Virus record (IMG/VR): IMGVR_UViG_3300032087_002048
Location: 1-52,378 of that record
DNA: 52,378 nt
Origin: a virus
Direction: 5' to 3' (one strand)
Position numbers and translations under genes: made by a program. Under the pieces are notes generated by a model. That model made no database searches. It saw only the letters and a list, made by a program, of their open reading frames with translations, and was not told the DNA's origin. Within the stretch, counting starts at the first letter, position 1, and every line of letters begins with the position of its first letter. Shown here one piece after another: positions 38,701 through 48,400 of this stretch.

Positions 38701-41336
38701 TATTCTTTTGAGTTTAATGTGCTATGATGCCCTTTATTGTCAAACGTGTTAAAGCCCATGTTTATAGGCTTAATCTCTGGTACTGGCATTAATGTTGCCC
38801 TATGAAGACCCATTAAAGCATAACCAGAACTTACAGTTGCATCGTGTTTTTCTCTGTTCTTTATGTCGAAACTGAGCCAATCCTTTAATAGTTCCATGAA
38901 ATAGACATTTCCCATGTCTCCAAATTCACGTACTCTTTTCTTCTCATCTTCTTCATTATAAACTCCTACAAAGTTAACAATAAAATTTTCAATGAAGGAG
39001 GCATGGGTAGTTATCACATCTGCTGATGCTGAGGGGATTCCACCAATTTCACGTTCTGTAACTGATAATTTATTAGCAGGCTTATCTGGTCTGTTCAATG
39101 AGAACCCTCTATAACCCCTATGTTTAAAGTGATATAGTAGTCTAGGCTTGTTATTTTCACAAAGTATTGGCATTCCGTAGAATACGCAAGCCATAAGAAC
39201 ATCTTCAAAGAAAGTTTCTGCAATAGCTGTTCTGTTTATATATTCTAAGAAAAAAGTGTTACTTGGTGCATTTTCCATAGTAAATCCTGTAACACCATGT
39301 AGAGAACCCTTAGAGCCTTTACCAGATACTGTACCAGAAATATCGTATGTATCACCACCGAAACAACCTATGTGTCCGTTTACTGGATGCCATATACCGT
39401 TCTTCTTAGTCTTTTTGTTCCTCATTTCCTCTGGTGGTAACCATGATATCTTAAATCTACCATTTGGTGTAGGATAAAAAACAACTTCTGAATCTTTCTT
39501 ACCACCTTTCCACATAAAGTTACCTACTGTAATATGTCTGTCAAGGATAATCTGGGTTTCATTGTATTGAATCTGTTCTGTCAGCTTTTCAATGGAAAAT
39601 ATATTACTCTTAGCTTCATCACGCAATGCTTCCAATACAGTCATTGGATAGGCACGTAGTTCTTCATTATAAGATATCTCGCTCTCTTTCTTCTTAGCTT
39701 TACGTCTGGCTTCTAAGAATCCTATACTACCACCTTTAATTTCCCTACCATGTATGTTTAATGTTTTCTTTTCTGGTTTTTCTTCCCAACATACACCATA
39801 TTTATCAGTAAACTTGGTCATGTTCTTATGTGCAGGTAAGAAATAGCTATACAGCCCAGAAGGTGTACGTTCTGTAATAGGGTCTCGTTTAGTTATAATA
39901 GACTGGTGATAAATACCTTTAAATTCTTCACCACCTTGTCTCATAGGGTTTACTGTAGAACCAATAAAGGCTTTACCTACAATAACACCACCTTCATCGA
40001 AGGTTGGTGAGATACGACCCCAATGATTTTCGTAGTTAGCAGGTTTCTTCCATTTTGATGCCTCGTCACCTAAGTATATAAACATCTTCTGTCCATCATA
40101 AGAGCCATCCTTTGTAGCTTGGTAATCAACAATAGTATTAAGGTAGTCCTTACCCTTGTTCTTACGTGCTAGCTTACTAGCCTTAGATTTATCAGAAGGG
40201 AGCGCAAATTCAAGTTTCTTGTCAGAATCGAGCGCACCTCTAACAACTGGTCTAAAGTAGAAAGGTAAGTTTCTAAACATATACGAGAACTTCATAAATG
40301 CTTTCTTAGCATCGTCATCATTCTGGGATGTTAGACCAATGTTAACATTTTGTGTGGATGTTGCGTAATACAACATGATTGCAAGGATTATATAGGTAAA
40401 CCCTGTACGCCTAGACTTTATAAACAACTGTCCTAAGCATCTAGGGTCTAACAGACAAGCCTTAGCAAAATAGAACATATTAAGCTGTGCATATCTGAAA
40501 TCCATATATCCCCCATCGTCACGCATCTTACAGTTCTGCAATGCAAACCATGCTTCTCCTGTAAGGTACACAGCCTTTCCATTGTTCATAAACCATATAC
40601 CTTCACGTCTAATTCTATATTGTTCGTAAATATACTCGGAGAACGCTTCTTCGCTGTCTGGGTTTAATCCATCAGGTTCTTCTTGCCTACGCCAGTATTG
40701 TTCTGCTTTGGGTAGGTCTGAGAATAATATCTCTGATTTCTTTGGTTTCTTTGGTAATTGTATTTTAAGACCATCAAGTTCTACGATTTCACCCTTAGTT
40801 CCTTTAGGGCATAACATGACAGCATCCTTGTCTTCATTATGCCATTGAATATGATACTTTTTTAATGGATAAAAATCACCTTTAGCGAATCTTTCTGGAA
40901 AGCCTAACTTAAATTCCCTGTCTGCCAGAGAGAAGTTATCAGCCTCCATCTGGACACGCAACTCCATAAGATTGCTTTCAAGAGAATTAATGTACTGTAG
41001 AATTGTTGATTTGGCAGCGATAGCCATTGCATACTTGGATGAATCCAATTCTTCATAATCAATCTTCTTTCTTAGAGCCTTTCTAAGCGTATCTAACGAA
41101 TTATCTCCTGCTTCAACTAGTCTTACTATATATTCTCGTAAAGTATCGTCAGAGGGAGCGTTAGGGCTATTCACCCACTTGTCAAGCAGTTCTTTAGAGT
41201 ACTTAAATGAATCCACCTTTGAATCCATGACTTTCTTTATCTTGTCATCTTCGATATCATCGATTATGATTTCAAGTTCAAGTCCATCAAGAATGGTCTT
41301 TACAGCTAATTCTATGTCACCACTTAATCCTATCAT
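38700..41336 (-). CDS. terL: Terminase large subunit
   Basis: 878 residues, long for TerL owing to ~220 extra N-terminal residues. The ATPase motif is a deviant Walker A, KSRRTGFTY near residues 304-312, resembling lambda gpA's KSARVGYSK where the usual GKT lysine is displaced. Walker B is MFIYLGDEASKW near 417-428, with the acidic DE pair. The nuclease part has GGDTYDIS near 660 (first catalytic Asp) and later ENNK. It packages DNA with the portal and cuts concatemers. No small subunit is evident; the N-terminal extension may supply part of its function, by inference. Confidence 0.85.
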   Translation of the reverse strand: MIGLSGDIELAVKTILDGLELEIIIDDIEDDKIKKVMDSKVDSFKYSKELLDKWVNSPNAPSDDTLREYIVRLVEAGDNSLDTLRKALRKKIDYEELDSSKYAMAIAAKSTILQYINSLESNLMELRVQMEADNFSLADREFKLGFPERFAKGDFYPLKKYHIQWHNEDKDAVMLCPKGTKGEIVELDGLKIQLPKKPKKSEILFSDLPKAEQYWRRQEEPDGLNPDSEEAFSEYIYEQYRIRREGIWFMNNGKAVYLTGEAWFALQNCKMRDDGGYMDFRYAQLNMFYFAKACLLDPRCLGQLFIKSRRTGFTYIILAIMLYYATSTQNVNIGLTSQNDDDAKKAFMKFSYMFRNLPFYFRPVVRGALDSDKKLEFALPSDKSKASKLARKNKGKDYLNTIVDYQATKDGSYDGQKMFIYLGDEASKWKKPANYENHWGRISPTFDEGGVIVGKAFIGSTVNPMRQGGEEFKGIYHQSIITKRDPITERTPSGLYSYFLPAHKNMTKFTDKYGVCWEEKPEKKTLNIHGREIKGGSIGFLEARRKAKKKESEISYNEELRAYPMTVLEALRDEAKSNIFSIEKLTEQIQYNETQIILDRHITVGNFMWKGGKKDSEVVFYPTPNGRFKISWLPPEEMRNKKTKKNGIWHPVNGHIGCFGGDTYDISGTVSGKGSKGSLHGVTGFTMENAPSNTFFLEYINRTAIAETFFEDVLMACVFYGMPILCENNKPRLLYHFKHRGYRGFSLNRPDKPANKLSVTEREIGGIPSASADVITTHASFIENFIVNFVGVYNEEDEKKRVREFGDMGNVYFMELLKDWLSFDIKNREKHDATVSSGYALMGLHRATLMPVPEIKPINMGFNTFDNKGHHSTLNSKE

Positions 41337-41894
41337 TTATCCTGTCATTTCAAATCTTTCATATACACATACATCCACATTACGCATGCGGTAGTACATC
41401 TTACCATCCACCCATATTTCATACTCAGATTCTGGTGTGAAACCAATCTCCATTCCTTTTGGGTGTACATTTGATGCAAATACTATACCTGTGTGTGGTA
41501 GCTGTTGCCCTTCTAATATTGATATATTGTCTTCGGTAACTGGCTCTATAAAGCAAGAATCGTCACTAGCTTTCCACTCGTCACCCTTCTTGTATAGAAA
41601 TACTTCTTCTGGGATAGCATGATATTTATCATCGTACAAATAAGCACGAGAATATCTCATGTTACCTCTTTGGTCAAAGTACATTCTAAAGATATTGTGG
41701 TGTATTATGACTTCATCACCAACCTCTATTTCCCCTGTGTAGTTTAGGGGTACTGCTACGACTATAGCCTCCTTCGATACGTCTTTGGCATCCTCAATGG
41801 AAGTAACTGTCTCAAAGTTGACATTTCCCATTTTCTTACCTGACTTGTACCGCTTATTCTTAGGAGTTACTATAAAACTCTGCGGTGCTTGCAT
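41337..41894 (-). CDS. Possible doubled GroES/gp31-like co-chaperonin fold, 185 aa
   Basis: Two segments resemble GroES-type barrels: residues ~33-105 with AIVVAVPLNYTGEIEVGDEVIIHHN then YHAIPEEVFLY, and residues ~125-183 with TGIVFASN, GMEIGFTPESEYEIWVDGKMYYRMRNVDV. In GroES the corresponding parts are 'G.V..vG…vGD.V.f…' and the final 'y.i..e.dila'. This would be two barrels in one chain, as a phage co-chaperonin might have. The likeness is from reading only; it could instead be a head or packaging protein. It ends one base before TerL starts and overlaps the 71-aa gene upstream. Confidence 0.4.
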   Translation of the reverse strand: MQAPQSFIVTPKNKRYKSGKKMGNVNFETVTSIEDAKDVSKEAIVVAVPLNYTGEIEVGDEVIIHHNIFRMYFDQRGNMRYSRAYLYDDKYHAIPEEVFLYKKGDEWKASDDSCFIEPVTEDNISILEGQQLPHTGIVFASNVHPKGMEIGFTPESEYEIWVDGKMYYRMRNVDVCVYERFEMTG

Positions 41895-42109
41895 TATCCA
41901 AACGCTTTTTGGTCGTTCTCAATAACCAACGGCATATTAATGATTGTTTTCCATACGGAAAGTTCATTATCGCTGTTCTTTACCCAGATTTCGTAATAGT
42001 TTGGATTTACTTGAAGTATTGTGTCAATAGTCATGTTTCCAAAACTCTGACCGACTGTATAGTGCATTGCATCTTTATAATCAATGCCTATTGATATTTT
42101 TCTAATCAT
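41894..42109 (-). CDS. Hypothetical small beta-rich protein, 71 aa
   Basis: Reads MIRKISIGIDYKDAMHYTVG at the start with further strands (MTIDTILQVNPNYYEIWVKN) and a short C-terminal helix. It begins 31 bp after a promoter core, overlaps the next gene by one base, and is the first member of the packaging unit. No family is assigned with certainty. Confidence 0.55.
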   Translation of the reverse strand: MIRKISIGIDYKDAMHYTVGQSFGNMTIDTILQVNPNYYEIWVKNSDNELSVWKTIINMPLVIENDQKAFG

Positions 42110-42139
42110 TACAATAGATTTTAGTTATTTATACTATTG

Positions 42140-42147
42140 CAAAGATA
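42140..42147 (-). promoter_or_regulatory. Promoter core for the packaging gene unit
   Basis: Top-strand CAAAGATA gives TATCTTTG on the minus strand, about 31 bp before ATG 42109. No clear TTTG appears at the expected upstream distance. Confidence 0.55.
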
Positions 42148-42162
42148 AGGATTATTTATTTC

Positions 42163-42756
42163 TTAAAGTCCGATGTACACTCTCACACCTACTGTAGTTG
42201 CTTTTTCTGGTGGGAGTAACCCTGTGAAGTCTTGTCTTACCTCAACACCAACTCCCCATTTCTGTCTCCTGTTATACATAAGACCTAGTGATGCAGCTTG
42301 GGGCAATCCCTTGTTAAAAAGTGCGCCCTCTACCCCACCTGTTATAAACAGTCGGGATTTGCTTGGAAGTGTTTTGGTAATAGTTGTTACGGTATTGATT
42401 ACCGTATCGTTTGTAGTTAATGTAAATTTAGTAGCACGTAGGCTGTCAGCGTAGATTTCATAATCTATAGTACCATTATCCAATACTTCTTTCCCTACAT
42501 ACTTTGTAGTTGCTACAGAAATACTGTCTGTAGGTTCTATTGTAGTTCCATCTGGTACATTGATTATAATTGGCTCTGCCTTATGCCATCTATCCACAAA
42601 CTTGATTGGAGATTCTTTAATTTGTGTGTTTATAATAGTATCAGTTTTGGTAACTGTAACTATCTCTGGTTCTGGCTTGAACAGTTTTGATGAAGCAATA
42701 GCCCCCACAGCTAATGCAATGAGGGCAATTATTACATATGTTCCAAGCCTTTTCAC
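42163..42756 (-). CDS. Membrane-anchored periplasmic protein, spanin candidate, 197 aa
   Basis: One N-terminal transmembrane segment (YVIIALIALAVGAIASSKLF) is followed by a polar Thr/Ile/Val-rich periplasmic part (VTVTKTDTIINTQIKES…). The last ~60 residues are short beta strands with glycines (LFITGGVEGALFNKG, WGVGVEVRQDF, VGVRVYIGL), like outer-membrane barrel strands. An inner-membrane anchor plus an outer-membrane-seeking tail fits a protein that links the two membranes, i.e. a spanin-like lysis protein. It overlaps the 90-aa gene by one base. Not a proven spanin. Confidence 0.45.
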   Translation of the reverse strand: MKRLGTYVIIALIALAVGAIASSKLFKPEPEIVTVTKTDTIINTQIKESPIKFVDRWHKAEPIIINVPDGTTIEPTDSISVATTKYVGKEVLDNGTIDYEIYADSLRATKFTLTTNDTVINTVTTITKTLPSKSRLFITGGVEGALFNKGLPQAASLGLMYNRRQKWGVGVEVRQDFTGLLPPEKATTVGVRVYIGL

Positions 42757-43028
42757 TATGCTTTTTCTAATGTAGGCTTCTTTTCGCTTGCTTCCTTAGT
42801 CTTAGCTTTCTTAGCCTCAGCCTCTTGTTGCTTCACAGCAGCTTCTTGAATCTCATTGATGATAGCATCAACGGTGTCAAGGTCGGTATTAGGATTAGCC
42901 TTTAAAGAGGCATCCAATTTATCAACCAAATTACGGACGTTCTCGTCCAGTAATACACTTAAGATTTGAGGTGTCAGGTTTAGACCTGCGTAACGAACTA
43001 CTTTTGAAAGTCTTTCTAAATGTTCCAT
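42756..43028 (-). CDS. Hypothetical helical protein, 90 aa
   Basis: N-terminal helices (MEHLERLSKVVRYAGLNLTPQILSVLLDENVRNLVDKLD) lead to a K/E/A-rich tail (QEAEAKKAKTKEASEKKPTLEKA). It begins 38 bp after a full promoter and is the first gene of a leftward unit that goes through the spanin candidate. No family is assigned; a small terminase-type or assembly role is possible but unproven. Confidence 0.5.
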   Translation of the reverse strand: MEHLERLSKVVRYAGLNLTPQILSVLLDENVRNLVDKLDASLKANPNTDLDTVDAIINEIQEAAVKQQEAEAKKAKTKEASEKKPTLEKA

Positions 43029-43066
43029 TTACAATTATATTTAAGATTAAACGTTTAAATTGATTA

Positions 43067-43098
43067 CAAAGATACAATAAATATTTTAATATGTCAAA
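43067..43098 (-). promoter_or_regulatory. Bacteroidota-type promoter (leftward), complete
   Basis: CAAA at 43095-43098 (TTTG on the minus strand) and CAAAGATA at 43067-43074 (TATCTTTG on the minus strand) with a 20-bp spacer. It is the best-formed leftward promoter in the window, lying between the first fibre gene and the 90-aa gene. Confidence 0.8.
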
Positions 43099-43106
43099 CT
43101 ACGTTC

Positions 43107-45071
43107 TTATGCTATAGGAAAATCTATTACTTCGTATCTTATTTGTATTCCCCAATCCCCTGTTGTTGTTTCTGATGTAGCTAAGTTTCTGTATAATCTA
43201 ACTGTGACAGATTGGTTTACAACAGATACTGGCTCATTTAGACCAAGAGATGCTGCTCCTATCCAATCCCCATTTGTGGCTTGTGGTGCTGTCATCCCTC
43301 TAAATCCATTAGTGCCTCCATATTCAAATGAAACATCAATGGGTTCTGTTGTACAAGTATAGTTTGACGCAGTAACAACAAACTCTTTCACCAGTATTAT
43401 TTTTCCTGCTCCTTGTGCTGCTACTAAAGTTATTTCTGGGTCTGCCCCTGTAAAACTAGGGTCTGTGAAAGTACCAGTTGCTACAGATAAGGTCTCCCCT
43501 ATTGATGCTTCTATTGTTACAATTTTATCCCTTATAGCGTTCTTACTAGCACCATCTGTGTTAGCATTCCATGTTGTAGCATCATAGGCAACATCACTTA
43601 TTGTTGGTATATCAGAAGTAAATGCTAAAGTACCATTTGCATTTTGAAAAGTATATGTTCTATCAATAGCTCCTGAGCTAACAAGACTGAAATCAAATAT
43701 CATTCCCCTGCCCTCAGCATCTTTATAAAAAATATACTGGTCAGTTGCTATGTATCCTAGACCTCCTACACCTGTAACTCCCCCTGCTTTAGTAGAAATA
43801 GGCATTCTTATAGTAGCATCAAATACACAAGAAGAAGTAAATGTTTTGGCTCCTCCTACACTTTGATTACCAGTAAGCTCTACAAAACTTCCTTCTAAAG
43901 CTACAGTACCAGCTGTGTCTGGAAATGTAAATATTCTATCTACTGTAAGACTATCAAAATCTAATATACCTGCAGCTTGTGCTACAGTTACATGGTCTTG
44001 ATGAAAGTAGTATTGACTAAGTCCAAGATACCCCATAGAGCCTCCTGATGCGTATCCAATAGTAGCTGTATCATCATTAAATATAATTCTACCTGCCTGT
44101 GCATGTATAGAAGAACTAAATGATTTAAGACCACCCACTGTTTCAGTTGATGTCTTATCTACATAATTTCCTAAATCAGATGTTAATGCAATAGTACCAT
44201 CGCTATCTGGTAATGCAAAAGTTCTAGCTACTGTTAAATTAGAAGGGTCTATTATTGTTGCTCCATTGCCTGTTATACTCTCCCACACTAATTCACCACC
44301 TGTACCTGCTTTAAGTTCTGTAGCTGCGCCACCGCTATCAGTACCAGTAGGCATTGTTGTTATTGGTAGAAAACTTATAATATTCAAATCATCATTTGAT
44401 GGATGATTTATTTGAACTATGTTTTTAAATATTGTAAAGCCTTCAAAGTTGTTTGTACCAGTCCAAGTATTTGTTGCCCCTAATTGACCATAGAAAGCAC
44501 TATAATCACCAACTTCGGCAGTTACTGCGCCAGTTCTCCCAAAAACAGAATCAACAGCACCTCCACCACCTTCACCTACAATACGAACCCCCATTACTTT
44601 ACCTGCAGTTAATGAACCAGATGAGGTTGTGACTGTTACAGTAATATTAATAGTATTTGCATCTACGTCTGCTGTGCTTACTACATTAAATAACCCTAAG
44701 TTATTTCTATTACCCATGTCGGCAAACATAATAGATAGGGTGTTTGTGCCTATGGTGTTTATTATATCATCAACAAGTTGTCCAAAAGCTGTCAGTTTAG
44801 AAACATATATATTAGTAACGCCAGACATAAGTATAGTGCCATCTGCGTAATTGTTGGTAGACACCTCTCCATCCCCAACAGCAGTACTTACTACATCATT
44901 GTAATTAAATAACAAGTCTGTTGAGTTTAGATTATATTGAGTACCTAGATAATCTAAGAATGTAAGAACCTTATAGTTCTTTGTTGCATTCAGAGAGTCA
45001 CCATCTGTACCGATTACATAATCGTTTACTGATACTGCTGTGTCAAAATTATATGTTTCTATTCTTGCCAT
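43107..45071 (-). CDS. Tail fibre / receptor-binding protein, 654 aa
   Basis: Starts MARIETYNFDTAVSVNDYVIG, nearly the same as the start of the 1791-aa fibre at 50870, so the first ~40 residues form a shared virion anchor. The middle has repeats built on 'GTVAL…' and 'TFPDTAGTVALEG' strands (DRIFTFPDTAGTVA, DRTYTFQNANGTLA), typical of beta-helical fibre shafts. The C-terminal ~130 residues are a separate beta domain (VVTASNYTCTTEPIDVSFEYGG…GIQIRYEVIDFP) that may bind the receptor. It lacks an S74 chaperone end. Confidence 0.7.
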   Translation of the reverse strand: MARIETYNFDTAVSVNDYVIGTDGDSLNATKNYKVLTFLDYLGTQYNLNSTDLLFNYNDVVSTAVGDGEVSTNNYADGTILMSGVTNIYVSKLTAFGQLVDDIINTIGTNTLSIMFADMGNRNNLGLFNVVSTADVDANTINITVTVTTSSGSLTAGKVMGVRIVGEGGGGAVDSVFGRTGAVTAEVGDYSAFYGQLGATNTWTGTNNFEGFTIFKNIVQINHPSNDDLNIISFLPITTMPTGTDSGGAATELKAGTGGELVWESITGNGATIIDPSNLTVARTFALPDSDGTIALTSDLGNYVDKTSTETVGGLKSFSSSIHAQAGRIIFNDDTATIGYASGGSMGYLGLSQYYFHQDHVTVAQAAGILDFDSLTVDRIFTFPDTAGTVALEGSFVELTGNQSVGGAKTFTSSCVFDATIRMPISTKAGGVTGVGGLGYIATDQYIFYKDAEGRGMIFDFSLVSSGAIDRTYTFQNANGTLAFTSDIPTISDVAYDATTWNANTDGASKNAIRDKIVTIEASIGETLSVATGTFTDPSFTGADPEITLVAAQGAGKIILVKEFVVTASNYTCTTEPIDVSFEYGGTNGFRGMTAPQATNGDWIGAASLGLNEPVSVVNQSVTVRLYRNLATSETTTGDWGIQIRYEVIDFPIA

Positions 45072-45091
45072 TTTAAAGTTTTAAGTTATTA

Positions 45092-45493
45092 TTAACATAA
45101 TCCTGATGATACCCAAGCAGCACCATTCCACTCTCTATATTTTGCACCATTAGAATAAAATCCTGCATCTGCGTGACTAGTACCTAGTTCATCATCCCAT
45201 ATATCAGTACTATCTAAAAATGTAGTACCCTCATTTGTCCAGTAAGTACTAGGCGTGGCTACACACGCATTCACAGAACTAATGCCATTAAATCCTAACT
45301 CCTGTGCAAATGGTACTGCAACACTATGGTCATAGTTTCTAAATGCCTGTAATTTAGTTGAGGTAGATGAGCCATAGAGAGGGTCAAACCCTGTAACCTT
45401 AGCATTAGCAAAGCAGTTTACTAAGCTACTCCCTGAGCCTATCTCAGTCACTACGTCTTGTAAGCTAAATGTAAATGTGTCTGGTACTGGCAT
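45092..45493 (-). CDS. Small tail-associated protein, 133 aa
   Basis: Beta-rich with MPVPDTFTFSLQDVVTEIG at the start and GAKYREWNGAAWVSSGLC at the end. It lies one base after the large fibre gene and 20 bp before the second fibre gene. Aromatic and glycine-rich turns at the C-terminus resemble small receptor-binding or fibre-tip proteins of Flavobacteriia phages. No enzyme motif; the family is unrecognised. Confidence 0.5.
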   Translation of the reverse strand: MPVPDTFTFSLQDVVTEIGSGSSLVNCFANAKVTGFDPLYGSSTSTKLQAFRNYDHSVAVPFAQELGFNGISSVNACVATPSTYWTNEGTTFLDSTDIWDDELGTSHADAGFYSNGAKYREWNGAAWVSSGLC

Positions 45494-45494
45494 A

Positions 45495-48400
45495 TTAATT
45501 TAATCCTATAGTTAATAATGTTTCTAATCTGTCCATTCTAGCTTCAAGTTCTTTAACTTTATTCTCTAACTGTATGTTCTTAGCTATTAATAGCTTGGTA
45601 TAGTTAACTGACTTATATCCGTCCTCAGCAGTCTTAACAAACTCAGGGTTTGTCTTCTCTAAGTCCTGTGCTATTACCCCTATATCATGCTTATCATTGT
45701 TAATCCAGTCGTACTCAACCCAGTTAGTTACTACCTTATAGTCCTCTAATGGTTTAATGTTCTTTTTCAGTCTCTCATCTGAAGACAGATTGAAATCCAC
45801 TGCGTACATATCCTCTGTAGCAGTTAACCTACCCAGAGATACATCAAATGTGAACCTAGTTGTAGTCACATCCCTGATAAGTAAATCTTTATCAGCGTCC
45901 ATATCCCAGTATGTGGTGGTGGTATTAGAGTATAAATCTCCTGCTCTGGTTGAAAGTCTCCCTGCTGTTGGATAATTGTCAGTTACGATATGGTCTTGTG
46001 TGCCAGTATATGATGCTTGGACGCTAACATTCCATCCTTGCTCCCAGTTAGATATGTTAGCTGTATATCCTGCAAATACATTGTAAATATAAGCCTGTGG
46101 ATATGCCCAGTTTTGAGTAGTTGTGCCTATCTCTACATAGTGATAAGAGCCATCAGAAGCAAATCTCACATTATAGTCTCTGTCATTCCTGCTTGTGTGT
46201 ACTGTAGCATTAGTATTTGCCCACCCAGATGCATGAGGATAGCCTATTATATCAACAGATACACTTTCACCACCACCATCTCCACCTGCATAGTCATTAA
46301 TCATGACACTAAATTGCACCATGTCATTTGTACTCCTTGCTGCAGTTGGTAGCCTTACCCTCATAGTACCTGTAACTGAAGACCCTGTTGAGTGTAAATT
46401 ACCACCACCTACTGAGAATAATTGAAAGGATGAGCCTATTGTATGCTCTGTACCTATGCCACCAAGTGACCCCTTTGTATATACTCCACCACCATAAAAT
46501 TCTGAGTCTCCATAACCCCTTATAATAGTATTAGTTAGGGCATCATCTGATAGAATTAAATACCCACCAGAGGCATTGGCTGCTAATTGTGCAAATTCAG
46601 TACTGGAATTATACACCTCTATTATGTCTGTGGCACTACTTGATGTCCATCTTAATATACCATTAGTTGTGTTATCTAATCTTCCTGTATTGTCTGAGGT
46701 ATCTCCATCTGTATTATGGAAATCAATATACCTACCTATCTCTATAACCCCACTTGTTTCATTTATTACGAAATTTCCCCACCTGTCTCCTGAAGCGGTA
46801 CGCCCAAAGTTATGAATCTTGTCTGCATCCAGACCACTGCCTATTCCATCATTTCCTTGATGCCATAGTTTGTTCCAGACCCATGTTGTGCCACTCTTAT
46901 GACCTGCATAAAGACCAGAGTTATTGTCTGAGTTGTTTCTCCAAAATGCAAAGTCTCTTGTCTCAGTTGCACCCCTTACATACATTCCTCCACCAAATGC
47001 AGAAGGATAGCCTGTTGAGCCTGTGGTATTTGAGGCTACTACAATAGAGTTTGCAGGTGCAGATACCCCAGAAAAGACAGTAGTTGCATCTGATACACTT
47101 GACCCTCTGTCTAATCCTATAAATGTTGTTCCAACTCCTGCATTGGCTGTAAGTAGTCCTGTTAAGACTGACGTACCTAAGACAGTCATTGCACCACTTG
47201 CTGTGACTTTGAAATTTGCACCACTACCTCCTACTTGAAATTCTCCATCTGTCCTAAGTATGCCAGAGCCACAGTAAATCCCATTTGTAAAGTCATTAGA
47301 AGGGTTAATCCTTAGCCATGCATCACTAAACTGGATTATGTTCTTATCGTCTCCTTTATAGTAGCTACCATCTGAGTTAACATTACCTGTGATATTAAGC
47401 CCTGCAGTTGTAGCGTCATAAGTTAATTGAGTACTTGAACCTAATGAGTCTCTCAGTATTAACATACCATCACCTGCTGTTGTGAACCATAGCCCTGAGT
47501 AGTTTACATTATTTGTATCTGCTATAAAAGCCCATTGATTGACTGCTGCATTAGGAATAGTTAACCGAGCATTAACAGTAAGGTCACCAGTCATTGTATC
47601 TCCTGCCTTTAGAACATAGTCAGAAGGTGTAAGGTTTCCCTCGTGATATATCTTATGTGCTAGGCTATTCTCTTGAAAAATTAAATCCCCATCTGCAATA
47701 CTCCTTATTCTAAGGTATGTATCTAATGTATTGACTGAATCTATACTACTACCACCTACTAAATAATTTCTAGCACTAGAGGAATTTCCTAAAAGGGTTC
47801 TCCATGTATTACCATCATTTTTAGCAGATACAAAACCATGCTCAACGATTAAATTCTCCTGAGTAGCCCCATTATCAATGATAAGGTCACCTGTCATAGT
47901 ATCTCCTGTGACAGCTACATAGTCAGTAAGTGTAAGGTTGCCAGTGTGATAGAACTCGTTCCAACTACCCCAGACACTTGCCTCTTCATGCCTAAAGAAT
48001 AGCCTATGATTTCTGCCACCTATCTGCTGACTGTACCCACTCCCTAAATCCTGAGAGAATATGTGGGAGTTTACGTCTATAGGTCTGTTTAGAGTTCCAC
48101 TAGTTGCATAGAACACACCTGTGCTGCTATTGTTGAGGTCACCTGATGTTGAGCCTGTGGTGATGCCTATAGCTTCAGATAGCTGCAGTCTAGCATCTAA
48201 TGCACTCTGTAGGTCTGTCTGTGATGATAGTGTACCTGTAATTGAACCCCATACTGCGCTTGTAGGTGGGGCTGTCCATTCAAGCCCTGTTGCTGTAACA
48301 GAGTTTGCTGTAAGGAGATAAGTGTTTGTTCCTACTGTAAGGTCTACCCAAGCAGACCCATTGTATACTAATATGTCTCCCTTAACTGCACCTGTGATTG

